NCBI GenBank assembly: GCA_027035825.1 | Contig: JALVTX010000145.1 | Span: 1-7,858 of the forward strand | Origin: Mariprofundaceae bacterium | GTDB lineage: Bacteria; Pseudomonadota; Zetaproteobacteria; Mariprofundales; Mariprofundaceae | DNA length: 7,858 nucleotides | Direction of reading: 5' to 3' | Shown: in pieces, positions 6,112 to 7,858 of the stretch | Layout: the number at the start of each line of letters is the position of its first letter | How positions within the stretch are numbered: the stretch's first letter is position 1 | Made by a program: the position numbers and the translations under genes | The notes under the pieces: model-generated | What the model saw: only the letters and a program-made list of their open reading frames with translations | Database searches by the model: none | Told to the model about the DNA's origin: nothing

Positions 6112-7188
6112 ATGATGCTGGCTTCCCGCGATCCGGTGCCGATTTCCCGCAAGGATTTCGATACCATGCGCCGCTTCGTTCAGGTGATGTGGCGTCTGAA
6201 GCGGCATCCCGGCTACCTGGCCGGGTTGAAGGACGTGCTGCCGCCCGCGGCTGGCATCGAGCCCGCCGCGCCCAGCGTGCTGATGGGCTACGATTTCCAC
6301 CTCACGCCGGAGGGCCCGCGCCTGATTGAAATCAACAACAATGCCGGCGGCCTTTATGTGGGTGGTGACGAACAATGGCTACCGCAACCCGATCTGCCCG
6401 AATTCGATCTGCCCGGTTGGGACGCGCCGCTACCGATCCGGCTGGCGCGCATGTTTCCGCCCGAGTGGCGCTGCATCGCGATCATGGACGAAGACGTGCG
6501 CAACCAGTTCATGTACCCGGAGATGTGCGCCTACGCCGAACTCCTGCGCGCCCGGGGGCGCGCGGTGTTCGTCGTCTCGCCCGAAGAGATTGCGGCGCGG
6601 GATGATGGGCTGTATGTCGGCGAGGCGCGGCTGGACGCGATCTACAACCGGCACACCGATTTCTACCTGGAGAGCCCGACGCTTGCGCACGTGCGGGCGG
6701 CCTACGCGCGGGGGCAGGTGCAGCTGAACCCGCATCCGCGCAGCTACGCGTTGTTGGGCGACAAGCGGCGCATGGCGGACTGGTGGCGGGAGGGGTTCCT
6801 GGACGCCTTGCTGGAGCCGGGCGAAGTGGACTTCATCCACCGCATCGTGCCCGAGTGTCGCCTGTTCCGGGACATGGACGAGGAAACGCTGTGGCGGGAA
6901 CGCAAGGCATGGGTGTTCAAGCCTGCGGCGCGGCATGGCGGCAAGGGCGTGGTGCTGGGCAAGGGCATGAGCCGCAAGCGGTTCATGGCGCTGGATCGGA
7001 GCGACACCATCGTCCAGCGCTATGTGCCGCCCGGCAGCGTGGAGCTGAACGGGCGCGCCTTCAAGTTGGACGTGCGCCTCTACGCGCACGGGGAGAAACT
7101 GATTGCGCTGGCCGGGCGCGTGTGGCGCGGGCAGGTGACCAATTTCCGCGAGGCGGGAAGCGGCTGGGTTGCGCTGGAGCCGCGCTGA
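6112..7188 (+). CDS. Uncharacterised ATP-grasp family protein with circularly permuted motif order
   Basis: The 358 residues carry ATP-grasp motifs in permuted order. First comes the metal-binding end of the fold, GYDFHLTPEGPRLIEINNNAGG at about 59-80, with Glu73 and Asn75 as likely Mg ligands. Next is a Rossmann-like part at about 121-185 (CIAIMDEDVRNQFMYPE, then LDAIYNRHTDFYL), and a helix-start motif LNPHPRSYALLGDKRRM at 205-221. Last comes the nucleotide-binding half: WVFKPAARHGGKGVVLG at 267-283 with Lys270 and the glycine loop, hinge VQRYVPPG at 301-308, KLDVRLY at 318-324 and GRVWRGQVTNFREAG at 335-349. In canonical ATP-grasp ligases the Glu/Asn motif is at the end. Such enzymes usually form a C-N or C-S bond through an acylphosphate; no substrate can be assigned. 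No signal peptide or transmembrane segment is seen. The start could be ATG 6112 or ATG 6115; longer starts at 6028 (TTG) or 6040 would run antisense into rlmN. The stop overlaps the glycosyltransferase start by one base. Confidence 0.8.
   Translation: MMLASRDPVPISRKDFDTMRRFVQVMWRLKRHPGYLAGLKDVLPPAAGIEPAAPSVLMGYDFHLTPEGPRLIEINNNAGGLYVGGDEQWLPQPDLPEFDLPGWDAPLPIRLARMFPPEWRCIAIMDEDVRNQFMYPEMCAYAELLRARGRAVFVVSPEEIAARDDGLYVGEARLDAIYNRHTDFYLESPTLAHVRAAYARGQVQLNPHPRSYALLGDKRRMADWWREGFLDALLEPGEVDFIHRIVPECRLFRDMDEETLWRERKAWVFKPAARHGGKGVVLGKGMSRKRFMALDRSDTIVQRYVPPGSVELNGRAFKLDVRLYAHGEKLIALAGRVWRGQVTNFREAGSGWVALEPR
7176..7179 (+). promoter_or_regulatory. Ribosome binding site for the glycosyltransferase gene
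   Basis: GGAG, 8 bases before the ATG at 7188, inside the last codons of the ATP-grasp gene. It supports coupled translation across the TGATG junction. Confidence 0.5.
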
Positions 7189-7858
7189 TGCGCGTGGCGG
7201 TCATCGTGCCGGTGCTGAACGAGGCTAAGGTGCTGCCCGCGTTCCTCGAACGCGCCCGGGACTGGCCCGTGGACGAACTGGTGTTCGTGGATGGGGGCTC
7301 GTGGGACGCCACGCCCCGGCTGCTGGCGGAGGCGGGCGTGCGCTGGATGACGAGCCGGGCCGGGCGCGCCATCCAGATGAATGCGGGCGCGCGAGCCACG
7401 GAGTCCGATGTTCTCGTTTTTATTCATGTAGATACACTTGTTTCTTCAAGCTGTTTCGAGGATATTCTGAGCGTCATGCGCGATGAGCGCGTCGTGGGCG
7501 GTCGCTTCGACGTGCGCCTCTCGGGGCGGCAGCCGGCGTTTCGCGTCATCGAGTCCTTCATCAACCTGCGCTCGCGGCTGACGCGGATCGCCACCGGCGA
7601 CCAGGCGATCTTTGTCCGGCGCCCGGTGTTCGAGCGCCTGGGCGGGTTTCCCGAGCAGCCGCTGATGGAGGACGTGGAGTTTTCCAGACGCCTGAAGCGC
7701 GAGGGGCGAATCGCCTGCCTGCGCGAGCGGGTGGTGACCTCCAGCCGCCGCTGGGAGCGGCACGGCATCGCGCGCACGGTGTGGCTGATGTGGAGCCTGC
7801 GCCTCGGCTACTGGCTGGGCGCTGATCCCGAGCGATTGCGGAGGTGGTACCGGGATTG
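7188..7858 (+). CDS. Family 2 glycosyltransferase, TIGR04283 (rSAM/selenodomain-associated transferase 2) type, 3' end cut
   Basis: This GT-A fold transferase would use a nucleotide sugar; donor and acceptor are unknown. 223 codons are visible and the family is about 230 residues, so only a few should be missing. Motifs: VIVPVLNEA at 5-13 and VDGGSWDAT at 34-42 (nucleotide site), GRAIQMNAGA at 59-68, HVDT at 80-83 where relatives usually have HADT (metal-binding Asp82), GGRFDVRL at 104-111, ATGDQAIFVRR at 135-145, GGFPEQPLMEDVEFSRRLKR at 152-171 with probable catalytic-region Glu161 and Asp162, and TSSRRWERHGI at 184-194 with a C-terminal Trp-rich helix. There is no transmembrane helix, unlike polyprenyl-phosphate transferases of GT2. 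The ATG overlaps the upstream stop as TGATG, so it is in an operon with the ATP-grasp gene. Codons 74-93 are strikingly AT-rich (20 of 60 bases G or C) against their surroundings. The usual TIGR04282 partner is not in the window. Confidence 0.9.
   Translation, partial: MRVAVIVPVLNEAKVLPAFLERARDWPVDELVFVDGGSWDATPRLLAEAGVRWMTSRAGRAIQMNAGARATESDVLVFIHVDTLVSSSCFEDILSVMRDERVVGGRFDVRLSGRQPAFRVIESFINLRSRLTRIATGDQAIFVRRPVFERLGGFPEQPLMEDVEFSRRLKREGRIACLRERVVTSSRRWERHGIARTVWLMWSLRLGYWLGADPERLRRWYRD

Overview
This GC-rich window (about two thirds G+C by eye) looks like the chromosome of a proteobacterium. It is densely packed: nine protein-coding genes, no RNA genes, no mobile elements and no CRISPR. 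The taxonomic guess rests mainly on the order rlmN, then a TPR lipoprotein of the PilF/PilW kind, then rodZ. I know this order from gamma- and betaproteobacteria, where ispG usually follows. The class cannot be fixed from the sequence alone.

Left part, minus strand, 6064 down to 1: a seven-gene run read right to left as rlmN, mtnP, pilW-like, rodZ, dapE, queF, dapF. Every junction but one overlaps (ATGA, GTGA or an 8-base overlap); only rodZ and dapE are separated, by 42 bases. This strongly suggests one polycistronic, translationally coupled operon. Its products do three kinds of job: RNA modification (RlmN on 23S rRNA and tRNA, QueF for queuosine), salvage of a SAM by-product (MtnP), and envelope building (a pilus-assembly or TPR lipoprotein, the cell-shape protein RodZ, and DapE and DapF for meso-diaminopimelate and lysine). 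dapF runs off the left edge. It appears to be an unusually short form, with both catalytic cysteines present but about 39 residues fewer between them than in the E. coli enzyme.

Centre, 6065-6111: a 47-base divergent intergenic region, the only real promoter space in the window. It carries an extended -10-like element placed so that the rlmN transcript could start at the A of its ATG.

Right part, plus strand, 6112-7858: an uncharacterised ATP-grasp protein whose motifs appear in circularly permuted order, followed with a one-base overlap (TGATG) by a family 2 glycosyltransferase of the TIGR04283 type, which is cut off by the right edge only a few codons before its expected end. A 60-base stretch of the glycosyltransferase gene, over its D-x-D-like motif region, has only 33% G+C and non-preferred codons. 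The ATP-grasp and glycosyltransferase pair is the least understood part of the window and the best candidate for an undescribed pathway.
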